A stretch of 57,352 bases of DNA from Actinomycetota bacterium (GTDB lineage: Bacteria > Actinomycetota > CADDZG01 > JAHWKV01 > JAOPZY01): assembly GCA_025963875.1 (NCBI GenBank), contig JAOPZY010000259.1:1-57352 (forward strand), given 5' to 3'. A program made the translations under genes and the position numbers. Positions 1 to 10,102 of the stretch are shown piece after piece (within the stretch, counting starts at the first letter, position 1; each line of letters starts with the position of its first letter). The notes beneath the pieces are model-generated. The model worked only from the letters and a program-made list of their open reading frames with translations, did no database searches and was not told where the DNA came from.

Positions 1-57
1 CCAGCTGGGTCAGCTGGGTCCAGCAATGATTGTCGTCGAAAAGCGAGACTGTAGCCC

Positions 58-801
58 GTGAGGCTCCATGACCCCGCCTCCGGCAGGCGGCCGCTCGCCG
101 GCATCCTGCTCGTGGCGTTGCTGCTCGTCGGCTGTTCACGGTCCGCCGCCGGCGCTCCCGCCAGCGCCAAGGCCGACGTCGAACGGGCCTACCTGGCGTG
201 GTGGAGCGCCCGGCAGGCCGCCTACCTCAAGCTGGACCCCTCTGCCCTCAAGGCGTACGCTACCCCGGCCGCGCTCGGGGCCGACGTCCAGCGCATGGCG
301 GACCTGCGGGCTGCGGGGCATCTCCTCCAGCTGTTGGCCGAGCACGGGATGCAGACCGTCGTCTACCGGGACGGGGCCACCGCCTCGGTCGACGACGTCT
401 GGGCCGACCACTCGGTCGAGCTCGACTCCAGCACGCTGTCGCCCATCCAGCCGGACCCCGACGTCACGGTGCACGACAGCACGACCCTGCGCCGGCGGGG
501 CGGACGCTGGGTGGTGGACGGGGTGTTCCGCTTCGGCTCCTCGCACGAGTTGCCGGGCGAGGCCGTGTCGTATGCCGCGGTCGCCGGCGGCAAGCCCCTA
601 CCGGACTTCTACCGCCAGCCGATCGAGGACGCCTACCGGAAGGCGAGCCGCCCGGCGGTCGAGCACAACGAGCGGGTGGCGATCGCGCAGGACAGCGTCG
701 CCTGGGTCTACGACACCACCGCCGACGGCTCGTCGGTGGCGCATACCGCCACGAGGCTCACGCAGACCTCGGGTGTCTGGAAAGGAGAAGCAAGCTCGTA
801 A
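58..801 (+). CDS. putative secreted lipoprotein of unknown function
   Basis: This 247-residue protein starts at a GTG. Residues about 10-26 form a basic n-region, a leucine/alanine-rich core and a lipobox (LLVGC), so it is probably exported and lipid-anchored at Cys26. The rest is a soluble domain with alternating helix and strand, rich in Asp, Ala and Tyr/Trp (YLAWWSARQAAYLKLD, then RRGGRWVVDGVFRF). That pattern resembles NTF2-like ectodomains seen in actinobacterial lipoproteins, but I cannot assign a family. It converges on ftsB, with only six bases between the stop codons, so no separate terminator fits between them. A short direct repeat (CAGCTGGGT twice) lies upstream within the first 20 bases. 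The function is unknown. Confidence 0.6.
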   Translation: MRLHDPASGRRPLAGILLVALLLVGCSRSAAGAPASAKADVERAYLAWWSARQAAYLKLDPSALKAYATPAALGADVQRMADLRAAGHLLQLLAEHGMQTVVYRDGATASVDDVWADHSVELDSSTLSPIQPDPDVTVHDSTTLRRRGGRWVVDGVFRFGSSHELPGEAVSYAAVAGGKPLPDFYRQPIEDAYRKASRPAVEHNERVAIAQDSVAWVYDTTADGSSVAHTATRLTQTSGVWKGEASS

Positions 802-807
802 ATTGCC

Positions 808-1164
808 TCAGAGACCTGCCCTGATCCCGGACCAGGCCAGCTGCAGCCAGGACACGTGCGGCTTCTTCGATGCCGGCGAGGCGGGGCTGGTTGCCGGCTG
901 GGGGTGCACGATGATGTACGACGTCTCACCCGGCCTCACGTAGCCGAGCTGGTCGCGGGCGAGTTGTTCCACATGCTTGGGATCCTGCATCGCCTGGATG
1001 CGCGCCGTGAGCTGGGCTGCCTCGGCGTTGCCCGCCGCGAGGGCCGCCTCGTCGCTGCGGACCTGCTGGTGCTCCGCCCAGAGCTGGCGGGCCGGGCCCA
1101 GCGCCATCATCGCCAGCAGCAGCAGGATGATCCCGAGCAGCGTGCCGTGGAAGGTGAGCCGCAT
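808..1164 (-). CDS. ftsB: FtsB/DivIC-type septum formation initiator
   Basis: This is a 118-residue bitopic membrane protein. Residues 8-25 are a transmembrane helix, followed by an alpha-helical coiled coil (about 28-62) and then the family signature QDPKHVEQLARDQLGYVRPGE, which is typical of FtsB/DivIC and places the C-terminal domain outside the membrane. It belongs to the divisome FtsQ-FtsB-FtsL subcomplex that activates septal peptidoglycan synthesis. It begins six bases after the enolase stop, so the two are almost certainly cotranscribed; the eno-ftsB pairing is widespread in Actinomycetota. The tail after residue 95 (PATSPASPASKK) is low complexity and probably disordered. Confidence 0.9.
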   Translation of the reverse strand: MRLTFHGTLLGIILLLLAMMALGPARQLWAEHQQVRSDEAALAAGNAEAAQLTARIQAMQDPKHVEQLARDQLGYVRPGETSYIIVHPQPATSPASPASKKPHVSWLQLAWSGIRAGL

Positions 1165-1170
1165 CCCCGC

Positions 1171-2598
<1,428 letters not shown>

Positions 2599-2623
2599 TC
2601 ATCCCGCTTCACGAAAATGTGCA

Positions 2624-2884
2624 TCAGAGGTGGGACAGGATCAGCCACAGGAAGAGGAGCACAACGAAGCAGGCCCCGAGCACGACGCCCGCAATCGCCA
2701 GGCGGCTTGTCCTGGGGGCCGCCTCCGGCTGGTCAGGCGCGCCAGGCGGCGGCCACTGCGGTTGTGGCGCGGCGGGCGGGTCCCCAGACGGCTGCACAAA
2801 CGGCGGCCCCACCGGCGGCCACGGGGCGGCGGGCGGACCCGGCGGCGGCCACTCGCCAGGCAGGGGGACATCGTCACGTGCCAA
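2624..2884 (-). CDS. small proline-rich single-pass membrane protein
   Basis: The 86-residue product has an N-terminal region of about 58 residues that is very rich in proline, with WPPP/WPPV repeats. It ends in one strong hydrophobic helix (residues about 63-84, LAIAGVVLGACFVVLLFLWLIL). The layout suggests a C-tail-anchored or type II-like membrane protein with a disordered cytosolic part. The start codon lies 12 bases after the mazG stop on the same strand, so it is probably the last gene of the ppiC-mazG transcript. I do not recognise a family. The clear TM helix and tight operon spacing argue that it is real. Confidence 0.55.
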   Translation of the reverse strand: MARDDVPLPGEWPPPGPPAAPWPPVGPPFVQPSGDPPAAPQPQWPPPGAPDQPEAAPRTSRLAIAGVVLGACFVVLLFLWLILSHL

Positions 2885-2896
2885 GGCGGCAGGGCG

Positions 2897-3994
2897 CTAG
2901 TCGGAAGGTGGCGTCGGAAACTGCACGAGTCCATCGGGAGTCCCGCCGGTGTTGCCGGAGAGGTGCTGCGTCGCCGTCCGGCGAAGGGCCCCCTCGGGGT
3001 CGACACCTGCCAGCTGGGCGAGGGCGACGACCTCGAAGAGCAGGTCGCCGAAGGCAGCGTCGGCATCCGATCCTGTCGCAGAGGCCGCGGCGCCGGCCAG
3101 GGTGGACAGGTGCTGCACCGACGCCTCCCACCGTCTCCCGGCGCCCGAGATACGGCGCTGGACCTTGTGGGCGTACAGGAGGGCCGGCAGGTCCTTCGGG
3201 ATACCTTCGGCCCCCGTGGACCGGCCCTTCTGCTCGTGCTTCAACGCCTCCCAGTTGGCAACGACCTCGTCGGCCCCGCCCACCGTGACGTCGCCGAAGA
3301 TGTGGGGGTGGCGGTAGACGAGCTTGGCGATCAGCTCCTCGACCACGTCGCCGATCTCGAAGGCCCCGGCGTCGCTGGCGAGCTGGGCGTGGAAGACGAT
3401 CTGCAGCAGCAGGTCCCCGAGTTCCTCCTCGAGGTCCACCATGTCGTGGCGGTCGATGGCGTCGAGGACCTCGTAGGTCTCCTCGATCAGGTGGATCGCT
3501 AGGGACTGGTGGGTCTGGGCACGGTCCCAGGGGCAGCCGTCGGGGGAGCGCAGCCTCGCCATCACCGCCACCAGCCGCTCGAAGGCGATCGCGCCCCGCA
3601 GCGCCGCAGGGCCGGCGAAGGTCCCGGTCATGGGGTCGGCCGCCGGCAGACGCTCCACCTCGGTGACCGCGGGCTCGACGACCACCTCGATGCCCGCCGA
3701 AGCCGCCGCCCGCAGGATGGGGACCGCCTCGGGTGCCTCCAGGGGATGGCCCGCCACCGCATAGACGCAGGAGTCGGAGCGCTTCGCCCAGCGGATGACG
3801 GAAGCGGCGATGGCCTCGGGATCGGTCTCGGACACGCTCTCGAAGTTGAAGCCCCGAGCCAGGATGGTCTGGGCTGCCTCCTGGGCTGGGTCGCGGATCC
3901 GCAAGGGCTTGCCCGAGGCGAGCAGCTCCCAGGACCGCAGCGTGAGAAGCTCCGCCGCCCCCGGTCCCAGCCCGACCAGGTGCAGCCGGCTCAT
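2897..3994 (-). CDS. mazG: nucleoside triphosphate pyrophosphohydrolase MazG with TP-methylase-like N-domain (YabN type)
   Basis: This 365-residue two-domain protein hydrolyses NTPs/dNTPs to NMP and pyrophosphate, which cleans the nucleotide pool. Residues 1-160 look like a tetrapyrrole methylase-type fold (MSRLHLVGLGPGAAELLTLR) as in Bacillus YabN. Residues about 165-280 are MazG, with GCPWDRAQTHQSL, the metal-binding EETYEVLDAID and LEEELGDLLLQIVFHAQ, and the YRHPHIFGD motif. The MazG repeat appears only once, with a further helical tail. It overlaps the upstream parvulin gene by four bases (ATGA), indicating translational coupling, and is downstream of mfd, the usual actinobacterial mfd-mazG-eno neighbourhood. 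Confidence 0.93.
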   Translation of the reverse strand: MSRLHLVGLGPGAAELLTLRSWELLASGKPLRIRDPAQEAAQTILARGFNFESVSETDPEAIAASVIRWAKRSDSCVYAVAGHPLEAPEAVPILRAAASAGIEVVVEPAVTEVERLPAADPMTGTFAGPAALRGAIAFERLVAVMARLRSPDGCPWDRAQTHQSLAIHLIEETYEVLDAIDRHDMVDLEEELGDLLLQIVFHAQLASDAGAFEIGDVVEELIAKLVYRHPHIFGDVTVGGADEVVANWEALKHEQKGRSTGAEGIPKDLPALLYAHKVQRRISGAGRRWEASVQHLSTLAGAAASATGSDADAAFGDLLFEVVALAQLAGVDPEGALRRTATQHLSGNTGGTPDGLVQFPTPPSD

Positions 3995-5103
3995 GGGCCG
4001 CTGGTTCCGGTGCTGGGAACGGGGGAGGGGGCGGGTTCGGCGCCGGGAGGTGCCTCGACCGACTGGCTCGCGGCGTTGAACTGGCCGAACGAGGGGTTGA
4101 TCCTGATGCGGTTGCGGGCGACCGCCTGGTGGACCCAGGTGGTGAAGGCCTGCTGGCGGGGGGTCTGCTCGAGCTGGTTGTTGATCGTGGACGCCGCATC
4201 GGCCAGCGGCCTTCCCTTGGCGATCAGCTTGATGATGTGGTACCCGAACTGGCTCTGGACGGGCTGCGGTGTGACCTGGCCCGGCTGCAGGGCGAGGGCG
4301 GCCTGCTCGAACGGAGCCACCGCGCTGCCGGGCTGGACCCAGCCGAGGTCACCGCCCGCAGCCTTGGAGCCCGTGTCCGTCGAGTACTGCCGGGCGAGCT
4401 GGGCGAAGTCGTTGCCGGCGATCGCCCGCTCGTCGACCGACTTCGCAAGCTCGAGGTCGGCGGCGGTCGGCGTGCAGGCCCCCTGGGCGTCCGCATGGGA
4501 GCAGATGAGGATGTGGGCGACGTGGTACTCGGCGTCGAAGGTGGCCTTGTTCTGCTGGTAGTTGGCGGCGATCTGGTCGGGGGTGGCGTTGATGCCGTTG
4601 ATGACCTTGGCCTGGGCCCGCGTCACGATGAGGTTGAGCCGCTCGTAGCGGGTGAACTCGTCGAGGTTGAGCCCCTGCTGGGCCAGCGCCGTCTGGAGGG
4701 CCGCGGCGCCCCCGAGGCGCTGGCGGGTGTTGGCGAGGGCGGCCTGGACGTCGGCGTCCTTGACCGAAACACCGAGCCTCGCTGCTTCGTTCACGACCGC
4801 CTGCTGCTGGACCAGCTGGGTCAGGATCTGGCGCTTGGCATCGACCCGGTTCAGGTTCGACTTCGGACCCTTGAACAGGGCCGAGAACTCCGTCTGGGAG
4901 GCCACGACCTTGAGCTGCGTGACCACGGCCTCCTCGGTGATCTTCGCGCCACCGACCACCGCCGCCGTCGGCGCGAAGTAGCTGCCGAAGCCGCCGGCGC
5001 AGGCAGGCAGGAGCAGCACCATCGCTGCGGCGAGCAGCAGGAGGCGGCGACCGGAGGTCGTCCCCGGTGGGAGGGCGCGCCAGCGGCTGCGAGGGAGTCG
5101 CAT
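3991..5103 (-). CDS. PpiC/SurA-type peptidyl-prolyl isomerase lipoprotein
   Basis: This 370-residue secreted foldase has a signal peptide with lipobox at residues about 20-35 (LLLLPAC), so it is probably tethered outside the membrane. A SurA-N-like helical chaperone region follows (about 40-185). A parvulin domain lies at about 190-300, with YHVAHILICSHA, FAQLARQYSTDTGSKAAGGDLGWV and FGYHIIKLI, the standard rotamase blocks. The C-terminal 30 residues are Pro/Ala-rich. It is placed between mfd and mazG and overlaps mazG by four bases. It likely assists folding of exported proteins; substrates are unknown. Confidence 0.88.
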   Translation of the reverse strand: MRLPRSRWRALPPGTTSGRRLLLLAAAMVLLLPACAGGFGSYFAPTAAVVGGAKITEEAVVTQLKVVASQTEFSALFKGPKSNLNRVDAKRQILTQLVQQQAVVNEAARLGVSVKDADVQAALANTRQRLGGAAALQTALAQQGLNLDEFTRYERLNLIVTRAQAKVINGINATPDQIAANYQQNKATFDAEYHVAHILICSHADAQGACTPTAADLELAKSVDERAIAGNDFAQLARQYSTDTGSKAAGGDLGWVQPGSAVAPFEQAALALQPGQVTPQPVQSQFGYHIIKLIAKGRPLADAASTINNQLEQTPRQQAFTTWVHQAVARNRIRINPSFGQFNAASQSVEAPPGAEPAPSPVPSTGTSGP

Positions 5104-5105
5104 GC

Positions 5106-8100
5106 TCAGGGGAGGTTACCTACTTTCAGGAGGCCCCGCAGGGTGGCGAGCACCCAGGCGATGAGGTCCCTGCCCGGGGCGGGGATGATGAGCGTCCCGG
5201 TCACGGGCTTGTAGGTCGAGCCGGGGTGCAGCCGCGCGAGGCGGACCTCCTGGGAGTCCAGCAACGACGGCACCGGGCGGGCCTTCATCACGCCGTCGCG
5301 CACGCCCAGCTCGGTGATCCCGACCTCGGCCATGTAGGCCCGCAGCTCGGCGACCGCCAGCAGGTTCGCCGTCGGCTCCGGCGGGGCTCCGTAGCGGTCG
5401 GTCAGCTCCTCGCGGAGGGCCTCGACCTCGTCGGCGGACCGCACCTTCTCGATCTGACGGTAGGCCTCGATCCGCAGCGACTCCCTGGCGATGTACGACG
5501 GGGGGATGAAGGCGTCGACCGGCAGGTCGATCCGCACCTCGACCGGGGCGGCCACCGGCGTGCCGGCGAGTTCCTGCACCGCCTCGTTCATCATCTTCAC
5601 GTACAGGTCCAGGCCGACCGCGGCGATGTGGCCCGACTGCTCGGCCCCGACGAGGTTGCCCGCCCCGCGGATCTCCAGGTCCCGCAGGGCGATCTTGAAG
5701 CCGCTGCCGAGCTCCGTGAACTCCGACAGGGTCTTGAGGCGCTCGTGGGCCTCGTCGGTGAGCACGTCCTCGTCGGGATAGAAGAAGTAGGCGTAGGCAC
5801 GCTCCCGGGCACGGCCGACCCGGCCCCGGAGCTGGTAGAGCTGGGCCAGGCCGAGGCGGTCGGCCCGCTCGACGATCAGGGTGTTCATCGCCGGGATGTC
5901 CAGCCCGCTCTCGATGATCGTCGTGCAGACGAGCACGTCGGTCTTGCCGTCCCAGACGTCGATCATCACGCGCTCGAGCTCCGCCTCGCTCATCTGCCCG
6001 TGGGCCACCGCGACCCGGGCCTGCGGCACGAGGGCCTGGATCCGCCGGGCGGCGCCGTGGATCGAGCGGACCCGGTTGTGCACGTAGAAGACCTGCCCGT
6101 CCCGGGCCAGCTCCCGGCGGATGGCGGCGGTGACCATGCGCTGCTCGTGGGCGCCGACGTAGGTGAGCACCGGGCGGCGGTCCGCCGGCGGGGTGTCGAC
6201 GAGCGACAGGTCCCGGATACCGGTCAGGGCCATCTCGAGCGTGCGGGGGATCGGGGTCGCGGTCATGGCCAGGGCGTCGACGTTCGCCCGGATCTTCTTC
6301 AGCGCCTCCTTGTGCTTGACGCCGAAGCGCTGCTCCTCGTCGACGACCAGCAGCCCGAGGTCCGAGAACTTGATGTCGCGCTGCAGCAGGCGGTGGGTGC
6401 CGATGACGACGTCGATCTTGCCGCTCCCCACCCCCTCGACCACCTCGGCCTCCTCCTTGGCGTTCAGGAAGCGGGAGAGCTGAGCGACCCTCACCGGGAA
6501 GCCGGCGAAGCGGTCGCTGAAGGTCTGGGCGTGCTGCTGGGCGAGGATCGTCGTCGGCACGAGGACGGCGACCTGCTTGGAGTCCTGGACCGCCTTGAAG
6601 GCGGCCCGTACCGCGATCTCGGTCTTGCCGTAGCCGACGTCCCCGCAGATGAGCCGGTCCATCGGGACCGCCCGCTCCATGTCGGCCTTCACCTCTTCGA
6701 TCGCTCGGGCCTGGTCCGGGGTCTCGAGGTAGGGGAAGGCGTCCTCCAGCTCCCGCTGCCAGGGGGTGTCCGGCCCGAAGGCGTGGCCCTCGGCGGCCTT
6801 GCGCTTGGCATAGAGCACGACCAGCTCCTTGGCGATGTCCTGCACCGCCCGCCGCGCCCGTGACTTCTGCTTCTCCCAGTCGCCGCTGCCGAGCCGGTTG
6901 AGCCGGGGGGCTTCGCCTCCTGCGTACTTCGTGATGACGTCGAGCGATTCCACCGGCACGTACAGGCGGTCGTCGCCCGAGTACTCGATCAGCAGGTAGT
7001 CGCGGGAGATGCCGGACAGGGAGCGGGTGACCATCCCGAGGTAGCGCCCCACCCCGTTGGTCTCGTGGACCACGTAGTCCCCGACCGCGAGCTGCAGCAC
7101 CAGGGCCGTGGCCCGCGCGGCGGGGTCCGCGGACGGCGCGGCCACGGGGCGGCGCTTCCCGAAGAGGTCCGCCTCGCCGATGAGCGCCAGGACCGGCTTG
7201 CCGTCGAAGCGCAGCAGGAACCCGCGGTCCACCGACGCCGTCGAGATGGAGGCGTCGTCCACCTTGGCGGCGGCGGCGACCGGCAGGCCGAGGCCGGCCT
7301 GGGCGAGGATCTCCTTGGCGCGGTTGGCGGTCCGTCCTGCCGCAACCGTCACCGTGGCGCCTTCGGCCCGGTCGTTGCGGATGGTCTCGACGAGGCGCTC
7401 CGGTTGGCCGAGCGACTCGTCCCAACCGGTCACGTCGAGGTCGATGCCCTCCTCGGCCCGGGCGTAGGGCCAGAGCTCGATGACCTGCGCTCCGCCTGCC
7501 GCCTCCTCCCACGGGATGAACATGCTGGCGGACTCGGGGGAGGCCCACTCGGCGGCCTGGGCGAGGAAGTCCGAGGCCCGGTCGCGGCAGGACTTGGGAT
7601 CGGCGATGACGAGGGCGCCCGCAGCCGCGATGAGGCCTGCCGGGGGGTGGAGGGGGCCGCCCAGGGTGCCGAGCCACGCCTCCATGCCGGGGAAGGCGAT
7701 CCCGGCCGCCAGCCGCTCCAGGTCCGACTGCCGCCCCGCGCCCGGCCCTTGGGGGCTCAGGGAGGGATAGGCGTCGTCCTCGTCGTCGTCCTCCTGGAGC
7801 GCCAGCACCGGCTCCTCCTCGCCGGGCTCGTCCCTATGGCCGAGCAGGCGGCGGGCAGCCTCCATTGCCTGGGGGCCGAGCAGCAGCTCGCGGGCGGGGA
7901 GGATGTCGACCCCCGCGGCGTCGGCCAGGCTTCGCTGGCTGCCGATGGAGAAGGTCTTGAGCGACGTGATCTCGTCGCCGAAGAAGTCGGCCCGCACCGG
8001 GACGGCTCCCGGCGGGTACACGTCGAGGATGCCGCCGCGCACGGAGAACTCTCCCGCCCGCTCGACGAGGTAGTTTCGCTCGTAGCCGAGCGCGGCGAGG

Positions 8101-8573
8101 CGCCGCTCCAGGTCCTCGAGGTCGATCGTCGTGCCGGCTTCCAGGTGGAGCGACTCCGTGGGCGGGGCACCGACCTGCTGCAGGTAGGCGCGGACCGACG
8201 TGACGACGATGCGCAGCGGCGGGGTCCCCTCTGGCAGCGTCTCGGCTCCGCCCCCGGCCAGCTCCCACAGGATCCGGAGGCGCCGCCCCATGGTGTCGAG
8301 CGTCGGCGACATCGCCTCGCCCGGGAGCACCTCCCAGGCCGGGAAGACCTCGACCCGTCCCCCGGCCACCCAGGGACCGAGCGCGGTGGCGAAGGCCTCG
8401 GCGTCCCGGCTGCGGGGGAGCACGACCAGCAGGGGCGACACCCGCTCCGCCAGGCCGGCGACCGTGGCCGGGCGCGCGACATCGGGGAGACCGGCTTCGC
8501 CCTCGGACGCGATCGCATCGAGGACGTCGGAGCGGTCCCACAGTCTCAGGAGGTCGGAAAGTTCACCGGGCAT
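5106..8573 (-). CDS. mfd: transcription-repair coupling factor Mfd
   Basis: The 1155-residue ATP-dependent translocase removes stalled RNA polymerase and recruits UvrA to lesions. In order there are a UvrB-homology region (about 30-350, GGRVEVFPAWEVLPGEAMSP and GGILDVYPPGAVPVRADFFG) and the RNA polymerase-interaction domain (about 470-540, DYVVHETNGVGRYLGM). Then come a RecG-like helicase core with Walker A DVGYGKTEIAVRAAFK, VDEEQRFGVKHKE, MTATPIPRTLEMAL and motif VI QLRGRVGRARERAYAY, and a C-terminal TRCF domain. Length and motifs fit an intact gene. It is two bases from the parvulin gene, so the operon probably runs mfd-ppiC-mazG. The start MPGELSDLLRLW is the only early Met. Confidence 0.97.
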   Translation of the reverse strand: MPGELSDLLRLWDRSDVLDAIASEGEAGLPDVARPATVAGLAERVSPLLVVLPRSRDAEAFATALGPWVAGGRVEVFPAWEVLPGEAMSPTLDTMGRRLRILWELAGGGAETLPEGTPPLRIVVTSVRAYLQQVGAPPTESLHLEAGTTIDLEDLERRLAALGYERNYLVERAGEFSVRGGILDVYPPGAVPVRADFFGDEITSLKTFSIGSQRSLADAAGVDILPARELLLGPQAMEAARRLLGHRDEPGEEEPVLALQEDDDEDDAYPSLSPQGPGAGRQSDLERLAAGIAFPGMEAWLGTLGGPLHPPAGLIAAAGALVIADPKSCRDRASDFLAQAAEWASPESASMFIPWEEAAGGAQVIELWPYARAEEGIDLDVTGWDESLGQPERLVETIRNDRAEGATVTVAAGRTANRAKEILAQAGLGLPVAAAAKVDDASISTASVDRGFLLRFDGKPVLALIGEADLFGKRRPVAAPSADPAARATALVLQLAVGDYVVHETNGVGRYLGMVTRSLSGISRDYLLIEYSGDDRLYVPVESLDVITKYAGGEAPRLNRLGSGDWEKQKSRARRAVQDIAKELVVLYAKRKAAEGHAFGPDTPWQRELEDAFPYLETPDQARAIEEVKADMERAVPMDRLICGDVGYGKTEIAVRAAFKAVQDSKQVAVLVPTTILAQQHAQTFSDRFAGFPVRVAQLSRFLNAKEEAEVVEGVGSGKIDVVIGTHRLLQRDIKFSDLGLLVVDEEQRFGVKHKEALKKIRANVDALAMTATPIPRTLEMALTGIRDLSLVDTPPADRRPVLTYVGAHEQRMVTAAIRRELARDGQVFYVHNRVRSIHGAARRIQALVPQARVAVAHGQMSEAELERVMIDVWDGKTDVLVCTTIIESGLDIPAMNTLIVERADRLGLAQLYQLRGRVGRARERAYAYFFYPDEDVLTDEAHERLKTLSEFTELGSGFKIALRDLEIRGAGNLVGAEQSGHIAAVGLDLYVKMMNEAVQELAGTPVAAPVEVRIDLPVDAFIPPSYIARESLRIEAYRQIEKVRSADEVEALREELTDRYGAPPEPTANLLAVAELRAYMAEVGITELGVRDGVMKARPVPSLLDSQEVRLARLHPGSTYKPVTGTLIIPAPGRDLIAWVLATLRGLLKVGNLP

Positions 8574-8587
8574 GTGCGCGAAAGAAC

Positions 8588-8610
8588 GCCCGATCCTGTC
8601 TCGATCGGGC
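8588..8610 (-). terminator. hairpin terminator after the alpha/beta hydrolase gene
   Basis: GCCCGATC and GATCGGGC pair perfectly around a seven-base loop. In the minus direction the stem is followed by a short U-rich stretch (GTTCTTTC). It sits between the hydrolase stop and the mfd start, so it would end hydrolase transcription and keep mfd separate. Confidence 0.6.
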
Positions 8611-8634
8611 CTCTCTCAATGGTACCCGCTGCTT

Positions 8635-9477
8635 CTACGTGAACCGTTTCACGAACGCCAGCGCCGTGTCGGCAACCTCCCGCCAGCCGTGGTCGATCGT
8701 GAGTGCGTGCCCGCGGTTCGGGATCTCGACGATCTCGGTGACCCCCTCGTTGCGCTTTTGCCGCTTGTACGATGCATTCGCGATCGACCACGGCACCGTG
8801 TTGTCCTTCTCGCCGGAGATGATCAGCAGCGGCCCACGGTCGGGGTTCTTGGTCTTCACCTTGGCTTCGGTCCATGGATTGAGGTTCGCGGTGGCTGCCT
8901 GGAACAGCGGCGCCCCCGACGCCGGCACCGCATAGGTCTCGTACAGCTCCTTCGCCTCGTCTTCGCTCACCGCATTGGCAAACGCGAAGCGGAACTGCTC
9001 GTAGGTGAGCGGCACCGCATGGTTGCGGTTCGCCGGGTTGCCGAGGACCGGCCGTGAGGACTTCAGCGCGGAGATCGGGAGGGGCAGCACGCCGCGGAAG
9101 GGCGCCGGATCGACTGCCACCGTCGCCGCCGAGAGCCCGCGGCCGGCGATGATCTGGGCGAGCAGCCCCCCGAAGGAGTGCCCGATGACGGCCGGTTTCT
9201 TCGTGAGCTGGCGGATCACCTCCTCGAAGTGGTCGGCAACCTGGCCCACCGTCTTGTGGGCGAAGACCTCGGGATTCGCGTTGGCCTCCGCGACGGTGTC
9301 CGGGTCGTCCGGCCAGCCGGGGGTGAGCGCCGTGTAGCCGGCCTCCTCGAAGACGTCGGCCCAGCGGTCCCAGCTGCTCGGCAGCAGCCAGAGCCCGTGG
9401 ATGAACACGACCGGCGTGAGCCCGGTTGCATTTGCCTTCTCGATGGACTCGGTCTCGTGCTCGGTAACTGTGGCCAT
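8635..9477 (-). CDS. alpha/beta hydrolase
   Basis: This 280-residue cytosolic alpha/beta-hydrolase fold protein has the oxyanion motif PVVFIHGLWLLPSSWDRW (about 27-44) and the nucleophile elbow IGHSFGG (Ser about 122). An acidic residue lies in the LLIISGEKDNTVPW region (about 229-242) and the catalytic His in PNRGHALTIDHGW (about 260). No signal peptide is visible. The start MATVTEHETES is preceded by a GGGGGAGG ribosome site; longer upstream frames are not needed. Such enzymes hydrolyse esters, lactones or peptides, but the substrate cannot be read from the sequence. A terminator follows, so it is probably monocistronic. Confidence 0.85.
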   Translation of the reverse strand: MATVTEHETESIEKANATGLTPVVFIHGLWLLPSSWDRWADVFEEAGYTALTPGWPDDPDTVAEANANPEVFAHKTVGQVADHFEEVIRQLTKKPAVIGHSFGGLLAQIIAGRGLSAATVAVDPAPFRGVLPLPISALKSSRPVLGNPANRNHAVPLTYEQFRFAFANAVSEDEAKELYETYAVPASGAPLFQAATANLNPWTEAKVKTKNPDRGPLLIISGEKDNTVPWSIANASYKRQKRNEGVTEIVEIPNRGHALTIDHGWREVADTALAFVKRFT

Positions 9478-9697
9478 GTGAGCCTCCCCCGTGCGTGCGA
9501 GCACGGCGGTTGCCGCACCCCGTTCGACTGTCCTGATGATGCCACCGCATGCCCGGGACTGGAAAGATCTCGCGAAGATCTCGTGTCGCGTGGGCAACTC
9601 CCGTGCCGAGAGGTTTGGCGTTTTTTCGTTCGCTACGAACAAATTTCCACCAAACTTCCCCCGGATTCTTCCGAGAAGCCGAACTCCCGGCCTCCAC

Positions 9698-9844
9698 CTA
9701 CGGCGATGGCGGGCCGAGCCGTGGCAAGGCCACGGAGACGTCGAGGCCTCCGTTTGCCCGGCCCTGGGCGGACACCGTGCTTTCGTGGGCGGTCGCCACC
9801 GACTGCACGATCGCCAGGCCCAGGCCGAGACCAGGCCCGCCGGG
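9698..9844 (-). pseudogene. C-terminal remnant of a sensor histidine kinase
   Basis: Read on the minus strand, this stretch encodes about 48 residues ending in a stop. It begins with a G2 box of the HATPase fold (GLGLGLAIVQSVATAH) followed by STVSA and GGLDVSVALPRL, the usual end of a two-component histidine kinase. Nothing kinase-like precedes it: at its 5' side (about 9840) the sequence switches to an unrelated remnant on the other strand. Identification rests on the G2 box and the trailing strand pattern. It is non-functional as it stands. Confidence 0.6.
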
Positions 9845-10055
9845 GGTCGCGCTGGCGGGCGGGGTGGGCGGCCTCGCCCTGGGGGCCGGCGCGGTGGCGG
9901 TGGCGTCCGCCGTCGGCCATCAACCCACGGTGCTGCCCGCCGTAGCGGTGGTCGGGGTTCTCGTGACCGCGGCGATCGTCGGCACGGTCGCCGGTGCCTA
10001 TCCGGCCCTGCGGGCGGCCCGGCTGACGCCGACCGAGGCACTGCGCTCCGCCTGA
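9843..10055 (+). pseudogene. C-terminal remnant of a MacB/FtsX-type ABC permease
   Basis: About 70 residues are readable: a hydrophobic stretch (GGVGGLALGAGAVAVASAVG), a second helix (AVVGVLVTAAIVGTVAG) and the signature tail YPALRAARLTPTEALRSA that ends MacB-like permeases. The rest of the permease (large ectodomain and N-terminal helices) is missing; immediately upstream lies the histidine kinase remnant on the opposite strand. The tail is very well conserved, so the truncation may be recent. Confidence 0.65.
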
Positions 10056-10102
10056 GCCTTCCCCGAGACGGGTCTGCCCGGCCGCGGGAGGCGCCGTCTA
10101 TC

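Noticed and set aside
7065-8642. 525-codon open frame antisense to mfd
   Set aside because: Composition is typical of the complement of a GC-rich gene; mfd on the other strand has all its motifs.
9549-9830. Intact plus-strand gene running from 9549 to 10055
   Set aside because: Only the last 70 codons resemble a permease; the first part is Arg/Pro-rich noise antisense to the kinase remnant.
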